This document shows positions 32,422-40,617 of a DNA stretch of 64,000 nt, one piece after another; the stretch's first letter is position 1; every line of letters begins with the position of its first letter. The notes beneath the pieces are model-generated. The model had not been told where the DNA came from. It searched no databases and was given only the letters and a program-made list of their open reading frames with translations. A program made the translations under genes and the position numbers. Source of the stretch: Sellimonas sp963559135 (GTDB taxonomy: Bacteria; Bacillota; Clostridia; Lachnospirales; Lachnospiraceae); NCBI GenBank assembly GCA_963559135.1, contig CAUWJP010000002.1, positions 62,001 through 126,000 on the forward strand, written 5' to 3'.

Positions 32422-34017
32422 TTACCGCTGATATTCGCATTTTCCGCTTACATAAAGAGCGGTCACTTTGACCTGATCAATCTCTTCTTCCGGAATTGTA
32501 AACAGATTCCGGTCTAAAACAGCAAAGTGCGCCTTGTATCCTTCTTTCAACTGTCCGATCCTCTGGAATCCTGCCGCCTTTGCGGATTCTCTTGTGTACA
32601 ATTTCACTGCTGTCTCAATATCTACCCTCTGGTCCTGTCCGCAGTCTGTACCATCATATGCTTTTCGAGTTACTGCTGCTTTCAGGCACGGGAACGGATC
32701 CGACGGCACTGCCCAGGACGTAGCCGGAGCATCCGTAGAAAAGCAGAGCTGCACACCCTGATCCAGCATGGTTCGTACTGGATAACACTTCCGCATCCAT
32801 TCTTCTCCCAGATTCGTCAGATAGCTTTCAATTTCCGCATACATGAAGATCGGCTGCGTCACAAAGAAAATTCCTTTTTCTGCCGCTTTCTGAATACTTT
32901 CCGGTGCCGGATCAGTGATGTGCTCCACCCGCACATACGGAGTGTCGTCTTGCATCCAGTTCTCTTCACGGTACGCCCGCTCTACAACACGTGTAATGGC
33001 GTTTCCGCCCATCGCGTGCATGGAAAGCTGGCAATGGTTTCTCTTACAGAAAGAAACTGCTGACTCCATCAGAGAATCCGAACAGGTGGAAATCCCATAT
33101 TCATCCGTTGTTCCAAGATACGGCTTGTCCATCCATGCCGTTCTTCCTGAAACGCTTCCGTCTCCAATCAGCTTAAGACCTGCTGCAAAAATCTGTCCGT
33201 TTTTGTCACGGTGTGTTTCATGAATAGCAAAATCCGGATCATCCGCAAAATAATCCCACATATAATAAATTGCGGTCTCCTGGCAGTATCCACGTCTGGC
33301 CGCTTCCTGATACAATGGAAAATTATCACCATTATCCAGATTTCCCATATCGCAGACCGCCACAATCCCCTGGGATTTCAGAAGATTTCCAAGATCTACC
33401 AGATTCTGCACCTTATCTTCGTGACTTTCTTTCGGTATAAATGGAAGCACCAGATTTCTTGCATTTTCCTTTAAAACACCGGTCGGCTCGCCGTACGCAT
33501 CCCTTTCAATCTCGCCGCCCTCCGGATCAGGCGTATCCCGTGTGATCCCGGCGATTTCAAGGGCTTTGCTGTTCACGCAGCGTATATGCCCGCATGTTCT
33601 TGTGATAGAGACCGGAGAATCACTGCATCCCGCATCCAGATCATAACGATTGAGCGAGCGCTTCTCCTCAAACTTGCCTTCGTCATATCCCCATCCTTCG
33701 ATCCATTCACCCGGCTGTTGTGCACTTCGAACCTGCCGGATCTTTTCCTTTAATTCCTCGATCGAATGAACTTCCGGCGGAAGAGCTGAGATCTTCTTAC
33801 TAAAATCTGCCAGCATCACCGGATGCATATGTGCATCAATAAAACCAGGAACGACACAGGCCCCCTGCAGATTTACATGCTCATATTCTCCGGCCGGGAT
33901 GTTCTCTTTCTTTCCAATCCAACGTATCGAACCGTCCGAGACAAGCATGGCATCCGCATAAAGGTTTGTGTCGTCCGATGTAAAAATAATTCCGTTTTCA
34001 AATAAACAGTCTTTCAT
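32422..34017 (-). CDS. YtcJ-like amidohydrolase
   Basis: 531 residues of the amidohydrolase-3 type. GFIDAHMHP carries the first two metal histidines, EWIEGWGYDE, LSMHAMGGNA and CFSTDAPATSW (late Asp) follow, and a small beta domain is assembled from both ends. Family members hydrolyse N-formyl, N-acyl or cyclic amides; the substrate cannot be named. It ends 21 bases before the methyltransferase gene starts, so the two may be cotranscribed. Confidence 0.88.
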   Translation of the reverse strand: MKDCLFENGIIFTSDDTNLYADAMLVSDGSIRWIGKKENIPAGEYEHVNLQGACVVPGFIDAHMHPVMLADFSKKISALPPEVHSIEELKEKIRQVRSAQQPGEWIEGWGYDEGKFEEKRSLNRYDLDAGCSDSPVSITRTCGHIRCVNSKALEIAGITRDTPDPEGGEIERDAYGEPTGVLKENARNLVLPFIPKESHEDKVQNLVDLGNLLKSQGIVAVCDMGNLDNGDNFPLYQEAARRGYCQETAIYYMWDYFADDPDFAIHETHRDKNGQIFAAGLKLIGDGSVSGRTAWMDKPYLGTTDEYGISTCSDSLMESAVSFCKRNHCQLSMHAMGGNAITRVVERAYREENWMQDDTPYVRVEHITDPAPESIQKAAEKGIFFVTQPIFMYAEIESYLTNLGEEWMRKCYPVRTMLDQGVQLCFSTDAPATSWAVPSDPFPCLKAAVTRKAYDGTDCGQDQRVDIETAVKLYTRESAKAAGFQRIGQLKEGYKAHFAVLDRNLFTIPEEEIDQVKVTALYVSGKCEYQR

Positions 34018-34141
34018 GTCTTCCGCCTCCTTACTCTGATTTATTCAGTATAATCCTTCCCTGCTCCCCTTGCAAGAAGGAAGAAGACGGTTTCCCCTTT
34101 TCTTATGTGTAATTCTCCTCCTCATCCAGTATTACCTGGAA

Positions 34142-35134
34142 CTATGCTGCTGAAGTTCCTCTTCGTCCGCTCTTTTTACAGGCGGCATCATACTCCCGAA
34201 GCTTCTGCTCCTCTTCAGGACTTAAGGATGTCGGAACCTGAATCTGCACCGTCACGTACTGATCCCCGTGCACGGAAGGCTGATTCATAAGGGCAACACC
34301 TTTTCCTTTCAGACGGATCTTGGAGCCGGACTGTGTACCCTTCCGAATCTTACAAAGCACACGTCCTGTCAGCGTCTCTACCATAGCCTCGCCGCCGAAA
34401 ACCGCGGTAGTAAACGGAACCTGAACGGTCGTATAAATGTCTGCTCCTTTTCACTCAAAGCCTGGTCTCGTTCCTACGTGAACTTTCATAAACAGATCAC
34501 CCGGCTGGCCCCCACCTACGCCCGGTGCTCCTTTCCCACGAAGCCGGATGCTCTTGCCATCCTCCATTCCTTCCGGAATGTGTACCTGCAGTGTCTGGAC
34601 GGAACCATCCTCCTTCTGAAGCCGGATCATCTTGTCACAGCCGAATGCTGCTTCGTCAAAGCCAACCGAAATCTCCGTGTGAATATCCTGTCCTTTGCTT
34701 TGATAGGAACGTCCGCCAAAACCGCCGTTTCCAAATCCCTGACTGTGGAAGCCGCCAAATCCTCCATTACTTTTTCTGCCGCTTCCGCGGAACATATCAC
34801 CAAAGAGATCCCCGAAAATATCATCCATATTTTCGCTTTCAAAATGATACTCCCGGTATCCGCCGTTCTGACCGCCAAATCCCTGACCTGCTCCCTGTGC
34901 AGTCTGATCAAACGCCGCATGACCAAACTGATCATACATCTTCTTTTTCTCCGGATCGCTCAGCACATCGTAGGCTTCCGTCACCTCTTTAAACTTCTGC
35001 TCCGCATCTGCGTTTCCTTGATTGGTATCCGGATGGTATTTCTTTGCAAGTTTTCTGTATGCCTTTTTAATTGTCGCCTCATCCGCATTTCTGCTGACGC
35101 CAAGTACTTCATAATAATCTCTTTTTGTAGCCAT
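34142..35134 (-). pseudogene. DnaJ/CbpA-type co-chaperone gene interrupted by an in-frame TGA
   Basis: ATG at 35134 (RBS GGGTGAG). J domain with HPD (KKYHPDTNQG, about 33-36), a Gly/Phe-rich segment (about 75-150) and the first C-terminal beta domain, then TGA at 34451-34453. The same frame continues KGADIYTTVQVPF and KIRLKGKGVALMNQ to 34142, completing the second client-binding domain. Full length would be about 330 residues without a zinc finger (type II). The stop stands where an Arg (CGA) would fit, a single C-to-T change. The truncated product would lack half of the substrate domain and the dimerisation end. Confidence 0.88.
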
Positions 35135-35182
35135 GCATCTCACCCTCTCTACTTTTCATCATTCTGATCATCTATCACTTTG

Positions 35183-35207
35183 AAAATACCCCGGAACTAT
35201 CCGGGGC
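35183..35207 (-). terminator. Terminator of the GNAT gene
   Basis: GCCCCGGA-TAGT-TCCGGGG followed by TATTTTC on the minus strand, between the GNAT stop (35282) and the dnaJ-like gene. Confidence 0.85.
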
Positions 35208-35281
35208 ATCGCATCATCTGTTCTATTTATAATATAACAACTATGTTTTTCAAAGTCAAGAGGTTAGATACGATTTTCCTG

Positions 35282-35866
35282 TCAAAAATCTTTATAGAGA
35301 TTTTCCTCATCTCCTGATTCCAACTTTCTTTGCTCATATTGCTCCTTTGTCAACAAATATTTCACTGCTTCTTTTTCCTGCCCGAAAACCAGTTCCTTTC
35401 TCCTGATCTCTGTTGGAAGAAAGCCTGCTTTTCGAAATAATCTCACAGCATCGATACGTTCCTCAGGTAACCAGTCAGCCAATGCTCTCGCCCCTTTTTC
35501 CTCAAAAGCAATTTTTTCCAGCTTTATTAATGCAGGATATCCATATCCTTTTCCCCGATGCTTAGAAGCAACCACAATCCCGATTTCGTACTCATTTTCA
35601 TAATGCTGATAATAAATTTCTCCAACCGGAATTTCTAAATCTGTGTCGTAAATATATGCAAAATACCTGTTCGGAGATTTTTTCCATTTTTCATACCACT
35701 CCCGTAGCTGCTCATCTGTTTTGTAGATTGTCCCAGCCATTTGATCATATCCATTCATTTCCATGTCATATCCAACATTATATGACATTGTTTCCGGATC
35801 CATCATCCATCTTTTTCTATAATAGAGCTCTTTTACTTCCGGCGTTTTTAAACAAACACATTTCAC
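35282..35866 (-). CDS. GNAT-family N-acetyltransferase
   Basis: 194 residues from a GTG start at 35866, chosen because AGGAGG lies six bases before it; an ATG at 35887 upstream would place that RBS inside the gene. Acetyl-CoA motif A is IGIVVASKHRGKGYGYPAL, and the RIDAVRLFRKAGFLPTE segment matches the GNAT C-terminal arm. Likely acetylates a small molecule or protein amine; target unknown. Confidence 0.85.
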   Translation of the reverse strand: MKCVCLKTPEVKELYYRKRWMMDPETMSYNVGYDMEMNGYDQMAGTIYKTDEQLREWYEKWKKSPNRYFAYIYDTDLEIPVGEIYYQHYENEYEIGIVVASKHRGKGYGYPALIKLEKIAFEEKGARALADWLPEERIDAVRLFRKAGFLPTEIRRKELVFGQEKEAVKYLLTKEQYEQRKLESGDEENLYKDF

Positions 35867-35914
35867 CTTATCCCTCCTCATTCTCATTTTACCATGATAG
35901 GGATTATTTTCCCT

Positions 35915-36247
35915 CTATAGTCGGTTCTTATCTCCCCATTCGCACATTCCATCCAGAATCGGAATCAACGACTTTCCGCGTTCTGTCAGACTGTATTCTA
36001 CTTTCGGCGGAATCTGCGGGTATTCCTCCCTGTGCACAAGCTGGTCTGCCTCCAGCTCTTTCAAAGTGGAACTGAGCGTCTTATAGGAGATGCCTCCAAT
36101 ATATTTTTTCATTTCATTAAATCGAACCACACCGAACTCCATCAAGGTATAAAGAATCGTCATCTTATATTTCCCATTGATCAAAGACAGCGTATAGCTA
36201 AATCCGGTTGTACTGAGACATTCATTTGATATGCATCGTTTTCCCAT
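35915..36247 (-). CDS. HxlR-family winged-helix regulator
   Basis: 110 residues. Family pattern: LINGKYKMTILYTL, then RFNEMKKYIGGISYKTLSSTLKELEADQLV and VEYSLTERGKSLIPIL. HxlR proteins sense reactive electrophiles or redox state, often through a near N-terminal cysteine; here C5 and C10 are available. It is divergent from a flavodoxin-like oxidoreductase that is its likely target, with a palindrome in the shared spacer. Confidence 0.92.
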   Translation of the reverse strand: MGKRCISNECLSTTGFSYTLSLINGKYKMTILYTLMEFGVVRFNEMKKYIGGISYKTLSSTLKELEADQLVHREEYPQIPPKVEYSLTERGKSLIPILDGMCEWGDKNRL

Positions 36248-36286
36248 TTCACACTCTCCTTCAGGTAAGTACCCTACTTTAATGTT

Positions 36287-36311
36287 AGTATCGCACTTTT
36301 ATGTGCGTACT
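36287..36311. promoter_or_regulatory. Palindrome in the HxlR/flavoprotein intergenic region
   Basis: AGTATCGCAC-N6-GTGCGTACT is an imperfect inverted repeat between the divergent genes, of the GTAC...GTAC kind bound by HxlR-type regulators. Confidence 0.6.
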
Positions 36312-36415
36312 TGTTTTTCCTACTATGCTTGCTATGATTATAGTATCAGAAAAATCGAAAGTCAATTTTTCATGTAAATGAAGACCAGTCAGACTTCAAA
36401 CAGGAGGAAACATGT

Positions 36416-36967
36416 ATGAGTAAAAAAATTGTAATTTTAAACGGGAGTCCGCGTAAAAATGGAAATACTTCTGCTCTGGTAAAATCTTTTACTGAAGGCG
36501 CAGAAGCATCCGGCAATATGATAACAGAGTTCTTTCTGGACTCCATGAACATTCACGGATGCAAAGGCTGTTTCCGAGGACACAGCAGTAAAGACTGCCC
36601 GTGTGTACAGAAAGATGATATGGATCAGATTTATCCGACAGTCCGGGATTGTGACGTAATTGTACTTGCCTCTCCATTATACTACTGGAACATGAGCGGA
36701 CAGCTCAGGACTGCTATAGACCGTCTGTTTGCACTGGAAGAAGGAGACCACAATTTTCTCAGAGGACACGGACGTGCATCAGCGCTTCTGATGGCCGCAG
36801 AAGGAACTGATTTTAAAGATGTTCTTCTTTACTATGACCACCTGATGGAGCATCTCAAATGGGAAAATCTGGGCCAAATTCTCGCCGGAGGCAATGGTGA
36901 TATCGGTGATATCGACAGCAAGCCGGAACTGAAGCTGGCGTATGATCTTGGCAAATCCATTCGGTAG
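36416..36967 (+). CDS. Flavodoxin-like NAD(P)H-dependent oxidoreductase
   Basis: 183 residues. LNGSPRKNGNTSALV is the FMN phosphate loop, and DVIVLASPLYYWNMSGQLR the second flavin-contact strand of the NAD(P)H-quinone/azo reductase family. A cysteine-rich CKGCFRGHSSKDCPCVQKDDM insert resembles the iron-sulphur-flavoprotein subgroup. Probably a cytosolic FMN-dependent reductase induced via the neighbouring HxlR regulator. Confidence 0.9.
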   Translation: MSKKIVILNGSPRKNGNTSALVKSFTEGAEASGNMITEFFLDSMNIHGCKGCFRGHSSKDCPCVQKDDMDQIYPTVRDCDVIVLASPLYYWNMSGQLRTAIDRLFALEEGDHNFLRGHGRASALLMAAEGTDFKDVLLYYDHLMEHLKWENLGQILAGGNGDIGDIDSKPELKLAYDLGKSIR

Positions 36968-36981
36968 TCAGTCGTAAAATA

Positions 36982-37036
36982 AAAGAAGAGATTCTTCTGC
37001 CATTTCTGCTCTGAGAAGGATCTCTTCCTTTCGTAA
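36982..37036 (-). terminator. Terminator between birA and the flavoprotein gene
   Basis: GAAGAGATCCTTCT and AGAAGAATCTCTTC form a long stem (36985-36998 with 37014-37027); the minus strand runs into TTTTATTTTA. Used by birA and perhaps weakly by the convergent gene. Confidence 0.8.
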
Positions 37037-37042
37037 ATTCTG

Positions 37043-38017
37043 TTAAATCCGGATGCTGATCTCTCCTGAAGCCAGCCGTTCTGTCTCCCCATTTTCATAC
37101 TGCACAATCAAATGACAGTCTTGATCCACATCCAGCGCTATTGCTTTTCTATTGCCGGACGGGGACAGTATCGTAATCTCTTTCCCCATCACAAAACTTT
37201 TTACACGGTATTTTTCCACATAGTCTGTACGATCCGGCTTCCTGTATTCCTTAAAAAAATGGTTCAAAATTCCTGCTGCCAGCCTGTTTTTTCCATCATG
37301 CTGTCTTTCTTCAAAAACAGATCCGGCAATCTCTCTGATTTCTTCCGGGAATCCCTCTTTGGGCGGATAGACATTCATTCCGATCCCCAGAATAACATAT
37401 TCCACACTTCCATTTTCCATACTGATGGACGCCTCCGTAAGAATTCCGCTGATCTTCCGCCCTTCCTGATAAATATCATTGACCCACTTAATCGAGGTCT
37501 CTTTTCCGGAAATCTCTTCCGCCGCTTCACATACAGCGACTGCCGCCATTGTCGTGATCTTCACTGCCCGCTTCGGAGTCACTTCATCCGGCCTTAACAA
37601 AACACTCAGATAGAGACCGGTATCTACCGGAGAATAAAAATTCCGTCCCCGCCGTCCCCGTCCCTTTGTCTGGGTATTGGCAAGAATCACTGTCCCTTCC
37701 GGGAATCCTGCATTTGCTTTTTCCCTGAGAAGCGTATTGGTAGATTCTGCCGCCGGCAAAACACATAAGTTCAACGTCCTACAGACAGGATCCAGATATT
37801 TTTCAATTCCCTGGATGGATAAAATATCCGTATCGGCTGCAAGACGGTATCCCTTGTTTGGAACGGCATCAATTTCGTAACCTTCTTTTCGAAGGCTGTT
37901 CACTGCTTTCCATACTGCCGCCCGTGAAACCGCGAGTCTGGCCGCAATCTCCTCACCAGAAAAATAGGCTCCCTTCTGCTCCTCAAACAGAGCAAGAATA
38001 CTTTCCTTTGTCGACAA
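37043..38017 (-). CDS. birA: Biotin-[acetyl-CoA-carboxylase] ligase / biotin repressor
   Basis: 324 residues. N-terminal winged helix (1-60, EEIAARLAVSRAAVWKAVNSLR), biotin-AMP loop GRGRRGRNFYSP, KWVNDIYQEGRKISGILTE core and a C-terminal SH3-like domain. It attaches biotin to carboxyl carrier proteins and, with the HTH, can repress biotin genes. It follows a second RNA methyltransferase gene on the same strand, separated by a terminator. Confidence 0.96.
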   Translation of the reverse strand: MSTKESILALFEEQKGAYFSGEEIAARLAVSRAAVWKAVNSLRKEGYEIDAVPNKGYRLAADTDILSIQGIEKYLDPVCRTLNLCVLPAAESTNTLLREKANAGFPEGTVILANTQTKGRGRRGRNFYSPVDTGLYLSVLLRPDEVTPKRAVKITTMAAVAVCEAAEEISGKETSIKWVNDIYQEGRKISGILTEASISMENGSVEYVILGIGMNVYPPKEGFPEEIREIAGSVFEERQHDGKNRLAAGILNHFFKEYRKPDRTDYVEKYRVKSFVMGKEITILSPSGNRKAIALDVDQDCHLIVQYENGETERLASGEISIRI

Positions 38018-38033
38018 TTTTATCCACCTCCAC

Positions 38034-38062
38034 CAAAAAAACCGGACCTTTTGGATACGGTT
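38034..38062 (-). terminator. Terminator downstream of rlmD
   Basis: AACCGTATCC-AAAA-GGTCCGGTT (one bulge) followed by TTTTTTT on the minus strand. Confidence 0.75.
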
Positions 38063-38080
38063 TCCCGGACATTTTCAACC

Positions 38081-39490
38081 TTACATTTCTTCAGAAGCCT
38101 TGATTTTCCGACATAATTTCACGACTGTCTCTACGTGCACCGTCATCGGAAACATATCCGCCGGTCGTACTTTTTTCAATTCATACCCATTCTCACACAG
38201 ATACTTCAGATCCCTTGCAAGTGTTGCAGAGTCACAGCTCACATATACGATCCGGTCAGGCTTCATGTGTACCATCGTTTCAAGCAGCGTCTCATCGCAT
38301 CCTTTTCTAGGCGGATCCACCACTATCACATCTGCGTGAGCGCCGTTGCCCAGATGGGACTCTTCATATTTTTTATAATAGTCCGGCAGCACTTCTTCTG
38401 CTTTTCCAACGTAAAATTCAGCATTTGTGATACCATTGATCTCTGCATTTTTTCTGGCATCTTCAATCGCCTGCGGAATAATCTCAACTCCGTAAACCTG
38501 CTTTGCTTTTTGAGCAAGGAAAAGCGAAATCGTTCCAATTCCACAGTAAAGGTCCCATACGATCTCCTGCCCGGTCAATCCTGCGTATTCACAGGCCAAC
38601 CCATAAAGAACTTCTGTCTGTACCGGATTTACCTGATAGAAAGAAAGCGGTGAAATCTGATATTTGATCTCTCCGATATAATCTTCAATATACTCCTTTC
38701 CCCAGAGAAGCCGGATCTCTTTTCCCATAATGACATTCGTATTTTCGCAATTAATGTTCATCGTAATACTGGTCATTCCTGGAAGTTTGGCCAGTCGTTC
38801 TGTCAAAATCTCCACATGCGGAATCCGGGTCCCATTTACAATCAGACATACCATGATCTCTCCTGTCTTAAATCCACTCCGGATCAGAACATGGCGGAAC
38901 AACCCTGTCCCGGTCCCCTCATCATAGGCAGTAATATGAAATTCTTTCATAAATCCAAGGACAATATTCAGAACCTCCGTGTTGATCTCCTTGCCAAGTA
39001 CACAAACCGTATTTGGAATAATCTGGTGGGTCCGTCCTGCATAAAAGCCGGCTACGGGATTCCCATCCCTGTCCGTTCCGATCGGATACTGCGCTTTATT
39101 CCTATAATGAAACGGTTCCTCCATTCCACAAATCGGCTCCATCACCGCATCAAGCAGTATGCTTTCAAAACCGCCGATCCTCTCCAGATTGTTCCGGACT
39201 TTCCGCTCCTTGAATTTCAGCTGTTCCTCGTATGCCATCTCCTGAATCTGACATCCACCGCATTGCCTTGCCACAGGACATTTTGCCTCTTTCCTCTTTT
39301 CAGACGGCTTGATAATTTTCATCAGTCTGGCATAACCGTAATTCTTTTTCAGCTTTGTGATTCTTGCCTCAATCACATCACCGACGACCGCATCTTTTAC
39401 AAAAAAAGTCATCCCTTCGGCTTTCCCGATTCCTTCTCCTCCTACTCCGATATCTTCTATTGTCAGTGTCACAAAATCATTTTTCTTCAT
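38081..39490 (-). CDS. rlmD: 23S rRNA (uracil-5-)-methyltransferase, RlmD/RumA type
   Basis: 469 residues from the ATG at 39490 with AAGGGGAAG upstream; an in-frame codon 17 triplets earlier lacks an RBS. N-terminal TRAM RNA-binding domain (1-60), iron-sulphur site CPVARQCGGC, SAM motif DLYCGIGTISL, base-flipping motif VDPPRKG and catalytic VSCDSATLARDL. Forms m5U in 23S rRNA. Single gene with its own promoter; its shorter paralogue is at 31234. Confidence 0.94.
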   Translation of the reverse strand: MKKNDFVTLTIEDIGVGGEGIGKAEGMTFFVKDAVVGDVIEARITKLKKNYGYARLMKIIKPSEKRKEAKCPVARQCGGCQIQEMAYEEQLKFKERKVRNNLERIGGFESILLDAVMEPICGMEEPFHYRNKAQYPIGTDRDGNPVAGFYAGRTHQIIPNTVCVLGKEINTEVLNIVLGFMKEFHITAYDEGTGTGLFRHVLIRSGFKTGEIMVCLIVNGTRIPHVEILTERLAKLPGMTSITMNINCENTNVIMGKEIRLLWGKEYIEDYIGEIKYQISPLSFYQVNPVQTEVLYGLACEYAGLTGQEIVWDLYCGIGTISLFLAQKAKQVYGVEIIPQAIEDARKNAEINGITNAEFYVGKAEEVLPDYYKKYEESHLGNGAHADVIVVDPPRKGCDETLLETMVHMKPDRIVYVSCDSATLARDLKYLCENGYELKKVRPADMFPMTVHVETVVKLCRKIKASEEM

Positions 39491-39565
39491 CGATTCTTCC
39501 CCTTTTGTGCCATAATACGCAGTTCTATTACCGCAGATCATTCATTTATCTGCTATCTACCGCCC

Positions 39566-39594
39566 ATTATACCCGACTTTACGTATGCATACAA
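39566..39594 (-). promoter_or_regulatory. Promoter of rlmD
   Basis: TTGTAT (39589-39594), 17-base spacer, TATAAT (39566-39571), minus strand, leaving a leader of about 70 bases. Confidence 0.75.
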
Positions 39595-39595
39595 G

Positions 39596-39646
39596 AAAAA
39601 GCAGATCCACCGTTCTTCTTGTCTGGAACACTGGTTCTGCTTCTCT
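39596..39646 (-). terminator. Terminator of the htrA-yhaM unit
   Basis: AAGCAGAACCA and TGGATCTGCTT form the stem (one mismatch), followed by TTTTC on the minus strand, just after the yhaM stop at 39651. Confidence 0.75.
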
Positions 39647-39650
39647 TCCT

Positions 39651-40595
39651 CTATGACAGACTTGATTTTCTTAAATTCGATTCAAACAATCTGTTATATC
39701 CAAGCCACTCTGTCGTGTTTTTATCCTTTAATAACTCTTTCATTGTCTGCATTTTAGCATCTGTCATATCAGCCAGATTTAATGCCATTGCCTCTGCTAG
39801 TGCAGGTTTTTTCGGGGAACCATATTCCAATTCTCCGTGATGCGCCAGAATGCAATGTTTCAGTTCGCTTGCAAGCTTTGGCGGGAATTCCGGTATTGTA
39901 CGGATTGCCTCATCCAGCATTTCCACACCGATAATGATATGTCCAAGGAGCTGTCCGTCATCCGTGTAATCATTTTCCGGGAATGCAGACAGTTCCTTTG
40001 TCTTTCCAATGTCATGATACATCGCCGCCGCATACAGGAGATCTCCGCTCAGAAAATCATAAGCCGCAAGATAATAGCGGCAAAGATTCAAAATGCTTAA
40101 TGTATGTTCCAGCAGTCCCCCACAGAATCCATGATGGACACTCTTTGCTGCGGAATGGTTTTTAAACTTCCGGATAAACTCCTCATCTTTTACAAAATAG
40201 TACTCTACAGCCTGTTTCAGATATGGATTTTTGATCATTCCCGCAAACCCTAGAAGCTCTTTGTACATCTCTTCCACATCCCGTTCACTGGTCGGCATAT
40301 AGTCTGCCAGCATATATTCATCTTCCTGTGCTTTCCTGAGCTGTTTAATATTGAGCTGCAGATTGTTGTTATATGTTGTAACTTCACCAACAATCTCCAC
40401 GAAGTCTTTTTCAGCATAATCCGCGATTCCGTTGGAATTCGGATCCCAGATTTTCCCGTCCAGTGTGCCGGTTTTATCCTGCAGAATCAGGTTGTCATAC
40501 GGCTTTCCGTTTCTCGTCTCTGCACTTCTTTTTGATTTGCATAAATAAATGGCACGAATGGTTTCTCCTTCATGCAGTTCTTTGATATATCTCAT
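39651..40595 (-). CDS. yhaM: YhaM-type 3'-5' exoribonuclease
   Basis: 314 residues from the ATG at 40595 (RBS AGAGGAAAA), which equals the usual YhaM length; the frame extends 13 codons further upstream into the htrA end. N-terminal OB fold (about 10-90, IWDPNSNGIADY), then an HD domain with VHHGFCGGLLEHTLS, AAAMYHDIGKTKEL and LKHCILAHHGELEYGS. YhaM trims the 3' ends of RNA and DNA. It follows the HtrA-like gene by 22 bases. Confidence 0.93.
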   Translation of the reverse strand: MRYIKELHEGETIRAIYLCKSKRSAETRNGKPYDNLILQDKTGTLDGKIWDPNSNGIADYAEKDFVEIVGEVTTYNNNLQLNIKQLRKAQEDEYMLADYMPTSERDVEEMYKELLGFAGMIKNPYLKQAVEYYFVKDEEFIRKFKNHSAAKSVHHGFCGGLLEHTLSILNLCRYYLAAYDFLSGDLLYAAAMYHDIGKTKELSAFPENDYTDDGQLLGHIIIGVEMLDEAIRTIPEFPPKLASELKHCILAHHGELEYGSPKKPALAEAMALNLADMTDAKMQTMKELLKDKNTTEWLGYNRLFESNLRKSSLS

Positions 40596-40617
40596 TTTTT
40601 TCCTCTTTCTAAATTCT

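Noticed and set aside
34451..34453. TGA as selenocysteine or recoded codon in dnaJ
   Set aside because: No SECIS-like structure was apparent, the expected residue is Arg rather than Cys, and DnaJ has no selenoprotein form; a nonsense change is simpler.
34268..35167. 299-residue plus-strand open frame opposite dnaJ
   Set aside because: Antisense to a recognisable J-domain protein; no RBS or domain.
31234..39490. CRISPR or phage-like region
   Set aside because: No regular repeats, integrase, capsid or attachment sites were seen; the stretch is ordinary single-copy genes.
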